DNA of 64,000 nt from Desulfoarculaceae bacterium (GCA_019429465.1 JAHYIV010000002.1:62001-126000); one strand, 5' to 3'; shown: positions 17,213 through 27,210, counted from the first letter of the stretch. The notes: generated by a model not told the origin, from the letters alone. Numbers and translations: made by a program.

Positions 17213-17806
17213 CTACACACCAACCTGAAAGCGGGCAAAACGCCTGATAGAAATATTTTCACCCATTTTTCCAACAAGATCAGTCAGCAACTCCTGAATG
17301 GTCTTGTCAGGAGTTTTCACACATTGTTGATCAAGCAGACAAATTTCAGAGAGAAAACGGTCAATCTTACCGACAACCATTTTTTCAACAATATTCTCGG
17401 GTTTTCCAGATTCCAGGGCCTGCTGCACATAAATCTGCCGTTCCCTATCCACGATATCAGCCGGGACATCTTCCCTGGATAAAGAGACAGGATTTGCAGC
17501 AGCAATGTGCATGGCAATATCACGGGCAAACTGGCGGAAGTCATCAGTCTTAGCAACAAAATCAGTTTCACAATTCAATTCAACCATAACCCCTAATTTA
17601 CCACCGGCATGAATATAGGTTTCCACAACACCTTCACTGGTGGCACGGCCGGCTCTTTTAGCGGCAACGGCAAGTCCCTTCTGCCGCAAAAAATCAATGG
17701 CTTTTTCAATATCTCCACCATTCTCACTCAGAGCCTTTTTGCAATCCATCATTCCAGCGCCGGTTTTATCGCGCAGGTCTTTTACCATCTGACTTGTAAT
17801 CTTCAT
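17213..17806 (-). CDS. tsf: Elongation factor Ts (short form)
   Basis: Guanine-nucleotide exchange factor for EF-Tu. From ATG 17806 the protein has 197 residues, starting [41 protein letters not shown] is the N-terminal UBA-like domain and [13 protein letters not shown] marks the core subdomain. The 197-residue length is that of the short EF-Ts class that lacks the second core subdomain of the roughly 280-residue E. coli protein. GAGGTT upstream of ATG 17806 fixes the start; the longer track frame lacks a matching site. Confidence 0.95.
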   Translation of the reverse strand: MKITSQMVKDLRDKTGAGMMDCKKALSENGGDIEKAIDFLRQKGLAVAAKRAGRATSEGVVETYIHAGGKLGVMVELNCETDFVAKTDDFRQFARDIAMHIAAANPVSLSREDVPADIVDRERQIYVQQALESGKPENIVEKMVVGKIDRFLSEICLLDQQCVKTPDKTIQELLTDLVGKMGENISIRRFARFQVGV

Positions 17807-17916
17807 AATCAACCTCTTTATAGTAAGCCTTAAAACACAATTTATAGTCACATGATCACCAGGACAAAACAGCCTGATTCAAAAAATGGTTCAGACACCT
17901 GTTCCAAATAAAACAA

Positions 17917-17940
17917 AGGGGCCGTCATGAGACAGCCCCT
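17917..17940 (-). terminator. Attenuator-like hairpin between rpsB and tsf
   Basis: On the minus strand AGGGGCTGTC-TCAT-GACGGCCCCT forms a GC-rich stem with one mismatch followed by TTGTTTTATTT. The T-run is interrupted, so partial termination between rpsB and tsf is more likely than a full stop. Confidence 0.55.
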
Positions 17941-17988
17941 TCTAAAAAAAACTGACATAAGAGGCGCCAGAAAAGGGGCCCGGTGTGA

Positions 17989-18765
17989 TTATTGTTCAAT
18001 CTCAGTAATCACTTGTCCCATTTCAGAACCAGCATCACCCATAGCAGCAGCCAGGGCCTCATCTGAAGCGGCATCACCATCAAGTTTAGCCTGACCGGCA
18101 AGAACGGCTTCGGCGACACAGGAAACAACCAACCTGAGAGAGCGCAAGGAGTCATCATTCCCTGGAATCATAAAGTCAATACCATCAGGATCACAATTGG
18201 TATCAGCAAGGGCAACAACGGGGATATTTAGCTTTTGAGCCTCGAGTACAGCGATGCTCTCTTTTTTAGGATCAACAACAAAAATGACTGAAGGCAGTTT
18301 TTTCATATTCTTGATCCCGCCCACATTACGCTCAAGTTTAATCCTCTCCTTTTCCATAAGGCCAATTTCTTTTTTGGGAAAACGAGAGATTGAGCCATCT
18401 TCCTGCATGGATTCAATTAACTTCAAACGATCAACACTGTTTTTAATCGTTTGAAAGTTTGTCATCATTCCGCCAAGCCAACGATGATCGACATAGTACA
18501 TATTACAACGTTGTGCCTCTTCGTGGACAATGATCTGGGCCTGCCTCTTCGTACCAACGAACAGAACAGATCCACCTTTGGCAATTTCCTTGGTGATAAA
18601 GTCACAAGCAGTATCAAACATACGCTTGGTTTGATCCAGGTTAATAATATAGATACCATTTCGTGGCCCATAGATATAGGGTTTCATCTTTGGATTCCAA
18701 CGACGTGTCTGATGACCAAAATGCAGTCCAGCCTGAAGCATTTCTTTCACTGTAGCAAATGACAT
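17989..18765 (-). CDS. rpsB: Ribosomal protein S2
   Basis: 30S subunit protein, needed for S1 binding. From ATG 18765 (GGAG 7 nt upstream) the 258-residue protein begins [20 protein letters not shown] and shows [39 protein letters not shown] and [23 protein letters not shown], all canonical. The C-terminal acidic tail ([20 protein letters not shown]) is variable in the family. It leads the rpsB-tsf-pyrH-frr run; its promoter must lie in the 240-nt gap to ykgJ, but I could not pick a convincing one. Confidence 0.97.
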   Translation of the reverse strand: MSFATVKEMLQAGLHFGHQTRRWNPKMKPYIYGPRNGIYIINLDQTKRMFDTACDFITKEIAKGGSVLFVGTKRQAQIIVHEEAQRCNMYYVDHRWLGGMMTNFQTIKNSVDRLKLIESMQEDGSISRFPKKEIGLMEKERIKLERNVGGIKNMKKLPSVIFVVDPKKESIAVLEAQKLNIPVVALADTNCDPDGIDFMIPGNDDSLRSLRLVVSCVAEAVLAGQAKLDGDAASDEALAAAMGDAGSEMGQVITEIEQ

Positions 18766-19006
18766 TTTTTTCTCCGTTTTCTGGTTTAACCTCCACCCCA
18801 AATTTATCACTTTTAAACCTTAACAAGATCCAAAGCAACACCAGGCACAGCGAGGGGTGTGTGTATTTTACACTCTTTTCTTATCTGTCCCGACAACCGG
18901 AACAAAAGACGAACATAATAAAACATTGTTTTTTACCACGAGATACTTTTTTTTGCAACTCATCAAAATCACAAAAAAGAATTGAACCATACAAAATGCC
19001 GACAAA

Positions 19007-19771
19007 TTAAAGCTGCATCAGAGAGGACTTACCTGTCATAAACAATTTCAGCCACTCAAATCCAAACTGAAGTAAGGCGGTATCATCTGACCGGATCAGC
19101 TTTTTTTGTTCTCTCGTCAATCTAAACTGTTCCAATAACCGTTCCCTGACCGCCAGGGACCTGAAGCCATCGACATCATAACTCACCATAAATGCCATTT
19201 GCTGTTTAGGCCCTCCACTCCCCTCACCCTTCCATGGATTCGTTGCAAAGATCGTATCTATCTCTGCCCAACGATCATTCATACCGTTATAATCCTCAAG
19301 TTGCTGTTCTCTTTTCCATTTGGTAACAGAATAAAAGTTATTTTCTTTATGACCTAAACAGTAGGCATGATCTGTCAAAAAATAATAATCCTGACAACGA
19401 CCACGTGCCAGCGTTCGATCGACCGCTCTTTCTAGCGGATAGGATCGACAGGCAGATGGCCTGTCATGGTAAACAGAACAGCCACCTTCTCCTAGAAAAG
19501 GGCAGGCCTTCTCCTCATTGTCCTTCAGCTTCAGCATAACAGCAGGAAAATAAGGATGTTCCCCTTTAACCAATCGTGTATAGAGACGCATGCACGTCTC
19601 AGAATCGATCTGAAGACAATTTTTCAAGCGCACAATGTCATATGGGTAAAGAAACATATTTACATTTTTACAACAGGACATAAAACACTCAACACCAGCA
19701 TGACAAGAAAACCGAAATTTCTCAGCCCCCAATGGCACCATACTCTCAGGAAATTCTTTTTTACTGTTCAT
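19007..19771 (-). CDS. YkgJ-type cysteine-cluster protein
   Basis: A 254-residue cytoplasmic protein of the YkgJ / putative zinc- or iron-chelating family. Cysteines are arranged CHAGVECFMSCCKNVNMFLYPYDIVRLK near the N terminus and CPFLGEGGCSVYHDRPSACRSYPLE near the middle, with additional Cys at RCQDYY and AYCLG. The biochemical role of the family is not known; a metal site is inferred. It stands alone between the rplQ terminator and rpsB, in a run otherwise devoted to translation. The start has only a weak GGA upstream. A small hairpin (GATTACT/AGTAATC, 19801-19819) precedes it. Confidence 0.85.
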   Translation of the reverse strand: MNSKKEFPESMVPLGAEKFRFSCHAGVECFMSCCKNVNMFLYPYDIVRLKNCLQIDSETCMRLYTRLVKGEHPYFPAVMLKLKDNEEKACPFLGEGGCSVYHDRPSACRSYPLERAVDRTLARGRCQDYYFLTDHAYCLGHKENNFYSVTKWKREQQLEDYNGMNDRWAEIDTIFATNPWKGEGSGGPKQQMAFMVSYDVDGFRSLAVRERLLEQFRLTREQKKLIRSDDTALLQFGFEWLKLFMTGKSSLMQL

Positions 19772-19828
19772 AAATTTTTATATTCCAAGGAGCATCAAGC
19801 GATTACTAGAAAAGTAATCACAAACCAT

Positions 19829-19867
19829 AAAAAAAAAAGCTGACATGAAATAAATTCACGCCAGCTT
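19829..19867 (-). terminator. Rho-independent terminator of the S10-spc-alpha unit
   Basis: Read on the minus strand: AAGCTGGCGTGAA-TTTATT-TTCATGTCAGCTT-style stem with two mismatches followed by at least eight further T. It stands about 140 nt after the rplQ stop and before ykgJ, so it closes the ribosomal-protein supercluster. Confidence 0.88.
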
Positions 19868-20005
19868 CACAAGACCTATATTTACGCAACTTAGTGCAAT
19901 TTCACGCTAATAACACAGGATTAAAGATATGTTCCTGGTAATCAGTTCATCGCGTCCAAGAAGAACAAGGACAAATTGCACCAAATGTACAATCCACTAA
20001 AAAAA

Positions 20006-20392
20006 TCAATTAACCTCTTTTACCGCCAGGTCTTCCTGATAGCCAACCAGTTCAAGGATAGCCATGGGAGCAGCATCTCCTTGACGAACACCCGTTTGAA
20101 TAATCCGGGTATAGCCACCATTCCGATCAGTAAATTTCAGTTGAATGACATCAAAGAGTTTAGCCACAATATCTTTACTGCGGATATAACTGAGTGCCTG
20201 CCGTTTTGCATGCAGATCGCCTTTTTTAGCAAGAGTAATCATCTTGTCAGCAATACTACGAGCCTCTTTAGCCTTAGGTGTTGTCGTAACAATTCGCTCA
20301 TGTTCAAAAAGAGATGTTACCATGTTTCTAAACATTGCTTCTCTATGCGAACTGGTACGTCCAAGTTTTCTGCCTGATTTCCGGTGTCTCAT
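20006..20392 (-). CDS. rplQ: Ribosomal protein L17
   Basis: 50S protein at the exit-tunnel side. From ATG 20392 (GAGGAA 8 nt upstream) the 128-residue protein begins [20 protein letters not shown], the invariant L17 start, then [25 protein letters not shown]. The track's six-residue extension is not supported by a ribosome site. Last gene of the alpha segment, 67 nt after rpoA. Confidence 0.97.
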   Translation of the reverse strand: MRHRKSGRKLGRTSSHREAMFRNMVTSLFEHERIVTTTPKAKEARSIADKMITLAKKGDLHAKRQALSYIRSKDIVAKLFDVIQLKFTDRNGGYTRIIQTGVRQGDAAPMAILELVGYQEDLAVKEVN

Positions 20393-20459
20393 TAATTCTT
20401 CCTCAACCAATTCTGCTTATGGTATAGATACAAATTATCTATTTTAATAAAAAAAATAT

Positions 20460-21500
20460 TTATTCGAGTTCTTCTAGGTTTTTATCAATCTCTGGAGCTG
20501 TCCAGTTGTCAAACTTTAGACCAAGAGTAAGCTCTCTCTCGGCAAGTAAGGCCTTAATCTCATTTAAGGATTTACGACCGAAATTCTTAGTCTTCAACAT
20601 TTCCTGATCAGTCTTCTGACACAGTTCGCCGATAAAATTAATGCCAGCATTTTTCAAACAATTTGCAGAACGAACAGAAAGCTCCAGATCTTCTACGGAT
20701 TGATTCAGAAATTCATTTTCTGGTTCAACAACTGGCTCACCAACACCTGCTTTAGGTTCGGCTGTCCCTTCATCAAAATTGATAAAAATGGTCATCTGTT
20801 CTTTGAGAATTTTTGCCGCAAAGGCTAAAGCGTTCTCCGGGCTGACACTCCCATCGGTCTCAATCTCAATGGTTAATTTATCATAGTCGGTCTGCTGCCC
20901 TACACGCGCCTGAGACACAACATACTGTATCTGCTTGACGGGGGTAAAAATGGAATCTATTGGGAACTGCCCGACAGCAAGATTCTCCTTAGAGTGCTTT
21001 TCCGCAGGCTGATATCCCTTGCCCCATTCAACAGTTAACTCTGCATAAAAACGAGTCTTGCCAGTTAACGTACAAAGGAGCTGGTCACTGTTCATTACTT
21101 CGACAAAGGAAGATCCCTTAATATCTGCGGCTGTCACAGGACCAGGTCCAGTCTTGTCGATAATTACCGTTTGAGAATCAGCCTTATTGAGTTTCATCCG
21201 AACCTGTTTCAGATTTAAAACAATCTCACTCACATCCTCAACGACATCCTTCATAGCAGTAAATTCATGAAGGGCACCTTCAATCTTAACGGTTGTAATT
21301 GCAGCGCCTTGAATGGATGACAACAAAATACGACGAAGAGAATTGCCTATTGTGGAAGCAAATCCTCTTTCAAGAGGCCGACAAACAAACTTGCCGTATG
21401 TTTCGGTATGAGTGGCCTTATCAACCCCCAACTTTTCAGGCTGAACCAGTTGGCGCCAATTTCTATAAAATGGAATTTTTTCTTCAGCAGTTTGGGTCAT
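20460..21500 (-). CDS. rpoA: RNA polymerase subunit alpha
   Basis: Assembly and activator-contact subunit of RNA polymerase. The 346-residue protein has the N-terminal dimerisation domain (GFASTIGNSLRRILLSSIQGAAITTVKIEG) and the C-terminal domain (VEDLELSVRSANCLKNAGINFIGEL ... KNFGRKSLNEIKALL) that contacts UP elements and activators. Slightly longer than the E. coli 329 residues, mostly through the linker (EPKAGVGEPVVEPENE). Positioned between rpsD and rplQ as in the alpha operon. Confidence 0.98.
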   Translation of the reverse strand: MTQTAEEKIPFYRNWRQLVQPEKLGVDKATHTETYGKFVCRPLERGFASTIGNSLRRILLSSIQGAAITTVKIEGALHEFTAMKDVVEDVSEIVLNLKQVRMKLNKADSQTVIIDKTGPGPVTAADIKGSSFVEVMNSDQLLCTLTGKTRFYAELTVEWGKGYQPAEKHSKENLAVGQFPIDSIFTPVKQIQYVVSQARVGQQTDYDKLTIEIETDGSVSPENALAFAAKILKEQMTIFINFDEGTAEPKAGVGEPVVEPENEFLNQSVEDLELSVRSANCLKNAGINFIGELCQKTDQEMLKTKNFGRKSLNEIKALLAERELTLGLKFDNWTAPEIDKNLEELE

Positions 21501-21681
21501 ATAATTCCTTCTCTGCGTATCAAACTTCTTATAAGAAAGTTCTTAAACTTATAACCATCCGGAATATCGTAAACGACAATATATGATCGATGACCATCCA
21601 TTCAAGAACGCATTATTTACAATCCAGATAGTTACTCATTCAGAGTAAAAAAAAGAGTAACTATTGAAAGACCAATATAAA

Positions 21682-22311
21682 TTATTTAGAGTAGAGTTCC
21701 ACAATAAGATGTTCCTGAATTGGCAGGGTAAGCTCATCACGATTGGGAAGAGCCTTGACCGTAGCCTTAAAATTATCCTTATCAAGTTCCAACCAACTGG
21801 GAACTCCGCGACGGGCAACAGCTTCCAGGTTTTCAGTAAGAAAAGAATTTTTTCTGCTTTTTTCTTTCACTGAAATTTCATCACCTGAGGCTACAAGAAA
21901 AGAGGGAATATTAACTTTTTTACCATTAACCAGGATATGACTGTGCAAAACGAACTGCCTGGCTTGATTTCTAGATGAGGCCAAGCCAATACGAAAAACA
22001 GTATTATCTAATCGTCTTTCAAGGTTAACCAGTAAATTTTCACCGGTAACCCCTTTCTGTTGATCTGCTTTGTGAAAGCAGATACGAAACTGCCCTTCAA
22101 GCACACCATACATATTTTTTACTTTTTGTTTTTCACGTAACTGCAGGGCATAATCAGAAACTTTTTTGAATCGAGCCTGTCCGTGCTGCCCTGGACCAAA
22201 AGCCCGACGCTCAAACGAACATTTATCAGAATAACACCTGTCACCCTTTAAGTATAACTTAAGGTTTTCACGTCTACAACGACGACATGCCGCACCTATA
22301 TTTCTTGCCAC
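21682..22311 (-). CDS. rpsD: Ribosomal protein S4, zinc-binding form
   Basis: Primary 16S-binding assembly protein of the 30S subunit; in E. coli it also represses the alpha operon. 209 residues, starting [23 protein letters not shown] and [19 protein letters not shown], so the four-Cys zinc knuckle (C+ form) is retained. The S4 RNA-binding domain follows ([30 protein letters not shown]). A 181-nt gap separates it from rpoA, longer than its neighbours; I see no clear regulatory structure there. Confidence 0.97.
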   Translation of the reverse strand: MARNIGAACRRCRRENLKLYLKGDRCYSDKCSFERRAFGPGQHGQARFKKVSDYALQLREKQKVKNMYGVLEGQFRICFHKADQQKGVTGENLLVNLERRLDNTVFRIGLASSRNQARQFVLHSHILVNGKKVNIPSFLVASGDEISVKEKSRKNSFLTENLEAVARRGVPSWLELDKDNFKATVKALPNRDELTLPIQEHLIVELYSK

Positions 22312-22368
22312 TTAGTCCTCCGCATTCTTCTATGTTTTTTTTATTTACTATTATAACGTCATTGAAGA

Positions 22369-22767
22369 TTAAACACGACGACGTTTTGGAGGCTTACAAC
22401 CATTATGGGGGATAGGGGTAACATCACATATACGAGTCACCTCAAATCCGGTAGCTGTCAAGGCCCGCAATGCAGCCTCTCGTCCTGGGCCAGGACCTTT
22501 TACCTTGACTTCAACCTTACGCATCCCATGATCAGCAGCCTTTTGGCTTGCCTCGGCAAGAGCATTTTGGGCAGCAAAAGGAGTACTCTTACGAGACCCC
22601 TTAAAACCTAAGACTCCAGCACTGCACCAAGAAATAACATTTCCCTGGGTGTCTGATATGGTAACAATAGTATTGTTAAAAGTTGAATAAATATAAACAA
22701 TCCCTTCGGGGATATTCTTCTTTACTCTTTTCTTGTTGCGTGTAGACGCACGTTTTGCACCGGCCAT
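22369..22767 (-). CDS. rpsK: Ribosomal protein S11
   Basis: 30S platform protein contacting the mRNA exit region. 132 residues; [51 protein letters not shown] and the basic C terminus [15 protein letters not shown] are canonical. Between rpsM (23 nt) and rpsD. Confidence 0.97.
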   Translation of the reverse strand: MAGAKRASTRNKKRVKKNIPEGIVYIYSTFNNTIVTISDTQGNVISWCSAGVLGFKGSRKSTPFAAQNALAEASQKAADHGMRKVEVKVKGPGPGREAALRALTATGFEVTRICDVTPIPHNGCKPPKRRRV

Positions 22768-22790
22768 TGTATTACCTTTTCATTATTAAA

Positions 22791-23159
22791 TTATTTACGG
22801 CGTGCTGCAGCTCCGCGACGCGGCCCCTTACGGGTTCTGGCATTTGTTTTAGTTTTTTGCCCTCTGCAAGGGAGTCCCGCACGATGTCGTCTTCCACGAT
22901 AACATCCTAAATCCATAAGCCTCTTGATATCCATAGAGACCTCACGCCTTCGATCGCCCTCTACAGTATACTCATCTTCAATAATTTTCCGAATACGAGC
23001 GACATCATCACCACTCAAATCATCACTGTTCATCGTATAAGGCAGATCAGCTTTGTCAAGTATCTGCCTGGAAGAGGTGAGCCCAATACCATGAATATAA
23101 GTAAGAGCACGATCAATATGTTTATTTTTCGGAAGGTCAATTCCTGATAAGCGTGCCAA
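22791..23159 (-). CDS. rpsM: Ribosomal protein S13
   Basis: 30S head protein that forms bridges with the 50S subunit and touches P-site tRNA. 122 residues: [26 protein letters not shown], helix-two-turn-helix region, and the basic tail [21 protein letters not shown]. First gene of the alpha segment, after rpmJ. Confidence 0.97.
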   Translation of the reverse strand: MARLSGIDLPKNKHIDRALTYIHGIGLTSSRQILDKADLPYTMNSDDLSGDDVARIRKIIEDEYTVEGDRRREVSMDIKRLMDLGCYRGRRHRAGLPCRGQKTKTNARTRKGPRRGAAARRK

Positions 23160-23229
23160 AATCGTATCTCCTCAGATAAAATCTATTATTATGTTAAAAT
23201 TTCAAAAAATTATTAAAATTAAGGAAAAA

Positions 23230-23343
23230 TCAACCCTGACGTTGTTTGTGTTTTTTAAGCTTACAAGAAACCCTGACAACACCATTCCGCTTAAAAACCT
23301 TGCAATCACCACACATTTTTTTAACTGATGAACGTACTTTCAT
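23230..23343 (-). CDS. rpmJ: Ribosomal protein L36, zinc-binding form (below ORF-track cutoff)
   Basis: The reverse complement of 23343..23230 encodes 37 residues, beginning [20 protein letters not shown] and ending [11 protein letters not shown]. The CxxC...C...H zinc knuckle (C+ form) and length match bacterial L36 exactly. It is 14 nt after infA and precedes rpsM, the standard place at the end of the spc segment. Confidence 0.96.
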   Translation of the reverse strand: MKVRSSVKKMCGDCKVFKRNGVVRVSCKLKKHKQRQG

Positions 23344-23357
23344 AATCCCAATTCTCT

Positions 23358-23594
23358 CTATTTATTCTTTTTACCACCCTTGGCCCTGAATGTAACTCTA
23401 CCACGAGACAGGTCATAAGGAGATAGTTCAATTGTTACCCGATCACCAGGTAAGATCTTAATAAAATGCATCCTCATTTTGCCGGATATATGCGCCAGTA
23501 CCTTATGCCCATTATCCAACTCAACACGGAACATAGCGTTTGGTAGAGGTTCAACAATTGTACCTTCGACCTCTATGGCCTCTTCTTTTGCCAT
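23358..23594 (-). CDS. infA: Translation initiation factor IF-1
   Basis: Single OB-fold protein that occupies the ribosomal A site during initiation. 78 residues: [36 protein letters not shown] and [24 protein letters not shown] (family pieces VEGTIVE, HISGKMR, DLSRGRI/VTFR). The C terminus has an extra basic AKGGKKNK, a few residues longer than E. coli IF-1. Located between map and rpmJ. Confidence 0.97.
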   Translation of the reverse strand: MAKEEAIEVEGTIVEPLPNAMFRVELDNGHKVLAHISGKMRMHFIKILPGDRVTIELSPYDLSRGRVTFRAKGGKKNK

Positions 23595-23671
23595 ACCTGC
23601 TCCTGGATTTTGATAAAATCAAAATAAAAATTTTTAAATATAATATATTCTCAAGAAAAAGAGAAGTACTA

Positions 23672-24475
23672 TTATTTTTTTACTTCAAAGTTCTCTCGTG
23701 AGCTTAAGACAAGAGGACCATCAATAGTAGCTGCTACTGAATGTTCAAAATGAGCAGAGCATTTCTTGTCAGCAGTAATAACAGTCCAACCATCCTTGAG
23801 AACTGAAACCTTATGAGTACCCATATTGACCATGGGTTCTATGGCTAGAACCATCCCGGCAACAATTCGGGGTGAAGAACCGTTCTGCACATAGTTCGGT
23901 ATTTCTGGTGCTTCATGCAAAGATGTTCCGATTCCATGTCCAACAAACTGACGGACAACTGAAAAGCCATTACCCTCTACATGCTCTTGAACTGCCTTTG
24001 ATATATCAGAAATCCTATTGCCTATCTGAACTTGTTCAATAGCAAGCAAGAGTGATTTTTCGGTAACTTGAAGTAACTTTCTTTTCTCACTCACTATGAG
24101 ACCTACAGGTAAGGTGATTGCAGAATCACCAAAATAACCCTTAAAACAGACGCCAAAATCAACTGAAAGGATATCGCCCTTACTCAGTTTTCTCTTACGT
24201 GAGGGTATACCATGCACAACCTCTTCGTTCAATGAAACACATAAGCAACCAGGAAAACCTCGATACCCTTTAAAGGCAGGTTTGGCTTTCCTTCGTATAC
24301 ATAAATCTTCTGCTATTTTATCAAGTTCAAAGGTTGTGATACCAGGCTCAACTACCCCGTGCAAGACAAAGAGAACTTCAGCCACAATCTGATTAGCCTC
24401 CCACATGTAACTGATTTCTTCTGGGCTTTTGCTGATAATTGATTTAGCCTGCTTATTGCTAGCTGCTGAGCTCAA
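23672..24475 (-). CDS. map: Type I methionine aminopeptidase
   Basis: Dimetal hydrolase removing the initiator Met from nascent proteins. The pita-bread-fold ligands are visible in order: SVDFGVCFKGYFGDSAIT (two Asp), GHGIGTSLHEAPEIPN (His), AIEPMVNMG (Glu) and HFEHSVAATI (Glu). 267 residues with a slightly extended N terminus (MSSAASNKQAKS) before IISKSPEEISYMWEAN. Starts 2 nt after the secY stop; adk, which often lies between secY and map, is absent. Confidence 0.96.
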   Translation of the reverse strand: MSSAASNKQAKSIISKSPEEISYMWEANQIVAEVLFVLHGVVEPGITTFELDKIAEDLCIRRKAKPAFKGYRGFPGCLCVSLNEEVVHGIPSRKRKLSKGDILSVDFGVCFKGYFGDSAITLPVGLIVSEKRKLLQVTEKSLLLAIEQVQIGNRISDISKAVQEHVEGNGFSVVRQFVGHGIGTSLHEAPEIPNYVQNGSSPRIVAGMVLAIEPMVNMGTHKVSVLKDGWTVITADKKCSAHFEHSVAATIDGPLVLSSRENFEVKK

Positions 24476-24477
24476 AA

Positions 24478-25782
24478 TTATCTTCTGCCTGGAATTTTAC
24501 CTGCTTTCATAAATCCTTCATAATTACGCATAACAAGGTGAGATTCAATTTGTGACATGGTATCGATTGCAACCCCCACCACAATCAAAAGGGCTGTGCC
24601 TCCAAAATAAAAAGGAAGATTAAATTTTGAAATCAACATCGTTGGTAGCACACAGACAACACTAAGGTAAATTGCCCCAATAACTGTCAGTCGGGTTAAG
24701 GCCTTATCAATAAATTCGGCTGTCTTCTTGCCAGGACGGATCCCTGGCACAAAGCCACCATTCTTTTTCAGATTTTCAGCGACGTCATCAGGCTTAAAAG
24801 TAACGGCCGTGTAAAAAAAGCAGAAGAACACAATCATTCCGACAAAAAGGATATAATAAAAGACAGTTCCGGGAGAAAGGGCGGCCGAGACCTGCTGAAC
24901 CCAATCAATCTGAATAAAGCTACCAATAGTGGCCGGAAACATCATAATCGAAGAGGCAAAAATTGGTGGAATAACGCCGGCTATATTAATTTTCAAAGGA
25001 AGATGAGAGCTCTGACCTCCATACACTTTTTTCCCGACAACACGCTTTGCATATTGAATAGGGATCCGACGCTGTGCTGTTTCAAAAAAAACAATAATTC
25101 CAACAACTGCAACCATAAAGGCTAATATAAAGGGAATAAAAAAGAGGGCTATCTCACCTGCTTTAACAAGTTGAATGGAATTGGCAACAGCAGCAGGACC
25201 ACTGGCAACAATTCCGGAAAAAATGATCAAAGAAATTCCATTGCCGATCCCACGTTCAGTTATCTGCTCACCAAGCCACATAATGAAGGCGGTTCCGGCT
25301 GTCAAGGTAAGCATGGTCATCAGTTTAAACTGCAGCCCGGGAACAAGGACGATAACCTCACCTCCAGGACCGGTCATTCCCTCAAGACCTGTACTGATAA
25401 AAAGGCCCTGTATGAGCGCCAAACCAATGGTACCATAACGGGTATATTGAGTAATCTTTCTGGTTCCTGCCTCACCCTCTTTCTTTAAAGCCTCAAGCTG
25501 TGGAACCACAACTGTCAGTAGTTGAATAATAATTGAGGCGCTAATATAAGGCATAATACCGAGCGCAAATATAGAAAAATTTTCCAACGCACCCCCAGAG
25601 AACATGTTAAACATGCCGAATAATGAGCTAGCATATTGCTGAAAAAAGGCAGCAACTGCCTCACCGTTGATACCTGGTGTAGGTATTTGCACGCCCATCC
25701 GATAAACAGCAAGCATAGCAAGAGTAAAAAAAATTCTCTTACGCAACTCAGGAATATTGGCAGCTCTTTGTAATCCGCTCAT
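24478..25782 (-). CDS. secY: Protein translocase subunit SecY
   Basis: Channel-forming subunit of SecYEG in the inner membrane. 434 residues with ten hydrophobic helices; ELRKRIFFTLAMLAVYRMGVQIPTPGIN, NMFSGGALENFSIFALGIMPYISASI (plug/TM2 region) and PIQYAKRVVGKKVYGGQSSHLPLKIN are typical, as is the C-terminal SQIESHLVMRNYEGF. SecE is encoded in the same window (51.8-52.0 kb). The 5' side holds the second copy of the 84-bp repeat, within the operon. Confidence 0.97.
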   Translation of the reverse strand: MSGLQRAANIPELRKRIFFTLAMLAVYRMGVQIPTPGINGEAVAAFFQQYASSLFGMFNMFSGGALENFSIFALGIMPYISASIIIQLLTVVVPQLEALKKEGEAGTRKITQYTRYGTIGLALIQGLFISTGLEGMTGPGGEVIVLVPGLQFKLMTMLTLTAGTAFIMWLGEQITERGIGNGISLIIFSGIVASGPAAVANSIQLVKAGEIALFFIPFILAFMVAVVGIIVFFETAQRRIPIQYAKRVVGKKVYGGQSSHLPLKINIAGVIPPIFASSIMMFPATIGSFIQIDWVQQVSAALSPGTVFYYILFVGMIVFFCFFYTAVTFKPDDVAENLKKNGGFVPGIRPGKKTAEFIDKALTRLTVIGAIYLSVVCVLPTMLISKFNLPFYFGGTALLIVVGVAIDTMSQIESHLVMRNYEGFMKAGKIPGRR

Positions 25783-25803
25783 TAATTCTAACCTGTACTC
25801 TGT

Positions 25804-25887
25804 CTAACCCCGATGAACGGGATAAGTGCCTTTCGCAGATTGTTTTCTTGCAAAAAAACAAGAAAAAAACAATCTGTAATGCACTAA
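25804..25887 (+). repeat. 84-bp dispersed palindromic element, copy 2
   Basis: Reads CTAACCCCGATGAACGGGAT AAGTGCCTTTCGCAGATTGT TTTCTTGC, seven A, CAAG, seven A, CAATCTGTAATGCACTAA. Same length and same ends as 10525..10608, in the opposite orientation. In the stem, GATTATTTTC/GAAAATAATC of copy 1 becomes GATTGTTTTC/..CAATC here, an A-T to G-C change on both arms, so pairing is kept. It sits between rplO and secY inside the spc segment. Confidence 0.87.
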
Positions 25888-25952
25888 TATTGCAGATATT
25901 AATTTTATAACGATAGAAAATCTGTACCGTGGATTACGATAATCAAAAAAAA

Positions 25953-26402
25953 CTATTCAGATTCGGCAACAATAATTGTACCACCAACGGCTTCAATCTT
26001 TGCCTTGGCACCAGTACTTATCTTATCTACATTGATAGTGAGAGCATGACTAAGATCACCATTGGCTAGCACTTTAATCAACTGGTCTTTTTTTGCCATC
26101 CCCTCACGAACAAGCAGGTCAGCAGTTATAACAGTCCCTGCATCAAATTGATTCAATTGAGCTAGAGAAACTATAGAAAATTCAGTTTTAAACTTATTGT
26201 AGAATCCACGTTTAGGTAAACGACGCTGCAAAGGCATCTGGCCGCCCTCAAATCCTGGACGAACACCAGAACCTGAACGAGAGTTTGCCCCTTTATGTCC
26301 TCTGGTTGCAGTTTTACCACGTCCAGAACCTTGACCTCTACCGACACGTTTTCTTTTACGGTTTGAGCCTATGCTAGGCGAAAGGTTTGCTAATGTTATC
26401 AT
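25953..26402 (-). CDS. rplO: Ribosomal protein L15
   Basis: 50S assembly protein. From ATG 26402, one base after the rpmD stop, the 149-residue protein begins [23 protein letters not shown], then [22 protein letters not shown] and [15 protein letters not shown], all canonical. The track's N-terminal extension overlaps rpmD and is rejected. The 170-nt gap downstream to secY is unusual for this operon and is occupied by the repeat. Confidence 0.97.
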   Translation of the reverse strand: MITLANLSPSIGSNRKRKRVGRGQGSGRGKTATRGHKGANSRSGSGVRPGFEGGQMPLQRRLPKRGFYNKFKTEFSIVSLAQLNQFDAGTVITADLLVREGMAKKDQLIKVLANGDLSHALTINVDKISTGAKAKIEAVGGTIIVAESE

Positions 26403-26403
26403 T

Positions 26404-26586
26404 TTAAATCTCCTCAACTCGAACGAGATGCCCAACCTTATTAAGCATACCTCTGATTTCAGACGTATTCTTACGCGTAGCAGTTTTCTGCATCTTGGTC
26501 AATCCCAGACCTGTAAGAGTGGCCCTGATTTTTTTGGTGCTGCCAATACCACTCTTGACCAAAGTATATGTTATTGTCTCGGCCAT
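26404..26586 (-). CDS. rpmD: Ribosomal protein L30
   Basis: Small 50S protein, 60 residues, with the family core [25 protein letters not shown] and [13 protein letters not shown]. Located between rpsE and rplO; its stop is followed one base later by the rplO start, implying coupling. Confidence 0.96.
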   Translation of the reverse strand: MAETITYTLVKSGIGSTKKIRATLTGLGLTKMQKTATRKNTSEIRGMLNKVGHLVRVEEI

Positions 26587-26670
26587 TTGACTACCTTATT
26601 CAGTTAAATAATATAAAAAAGCACACCTCTTCAAAGACGCTGTTGCCAATAAGAGAATGTGCTCAAGTTG

Positions 26671-27183
26671 TTATGCGGCTATTTCGTCTACTGTCTTTCC
26701 ACGTAATTTAGCAATATTTTGTGCGGAGCGCAAGGTTCTAAGCCCACTCAATGTAGCCTTAACCATATTGTGCGGATTATGGGACCCGAGACACTTGGTA
26801 AGGATATTAGTTACACCAGCAGCTTCCAGAACGGCACGGATGGGACCACCAGCGATGACACCAGTACCCTCAGAAGCGGGCTTCAAAAGAACTCTACCAG
26901 CACCATAATGACCGATAATGGTATGAGGTATAGAAAATTCAGTCAGGGAAACAGCAGACATATCTTTTTTTGCCTGGTCAACACCTTTGCGAATTGCATC
27001 TGGAACCTGATTGGCCTTCCCAAGCCCATATCCAACTTTTCCTTTGCCGTCTCCAACAACGACAATAGCGCTAAAACTGAACCTTCGACCACCTTTAACA
27101 ACTTTAGCAACCCTGTTGATAAAAACAATCTTTTCAATCAGTTCCTCAGAAGATTCACTTTTGGAACGTTTAAAATCAGACAA
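26671..27183 (-). CDS. rpsE: Ribosomal protein S5
   Basis: 30S protein of the decoding-fidelity (ram) region with S4. 170 residues: [43 protein letters not shown] and [22 protein letters not shown] are the conserved S5 blocks. Between rplR and rpmD; the 84-nt gap to rpmD contains no evident feature. Confidence 0.97.
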   Translation of the reverse strand: MSDFKRSKSESSEELIEKIVFINRVAKVVKGGRRFSFSAIVVVGDGKGKVGYGLGKANQVPDAIRKGVDQAKKDMSAVSLTEFSIPHTIIGHYGAGRVLLKPASEGTGVIAGGPIRAVLEAAGVTNILTKCLGSHNPHNMVKATLSGLRTLRSAQNIAKLRGKTVDEIAA

Positions 27184-27210
27184 GGGACACCCCCTAAAAA
27201 TACAAGTTCA

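Noticed and set aside
19007-20392. Promoter candidates for rpsB, rplK and fkpA-like gene
   Set aside because: Only weak hexamer matches in AT-rich sequence; not distinguishable by eye from chance.
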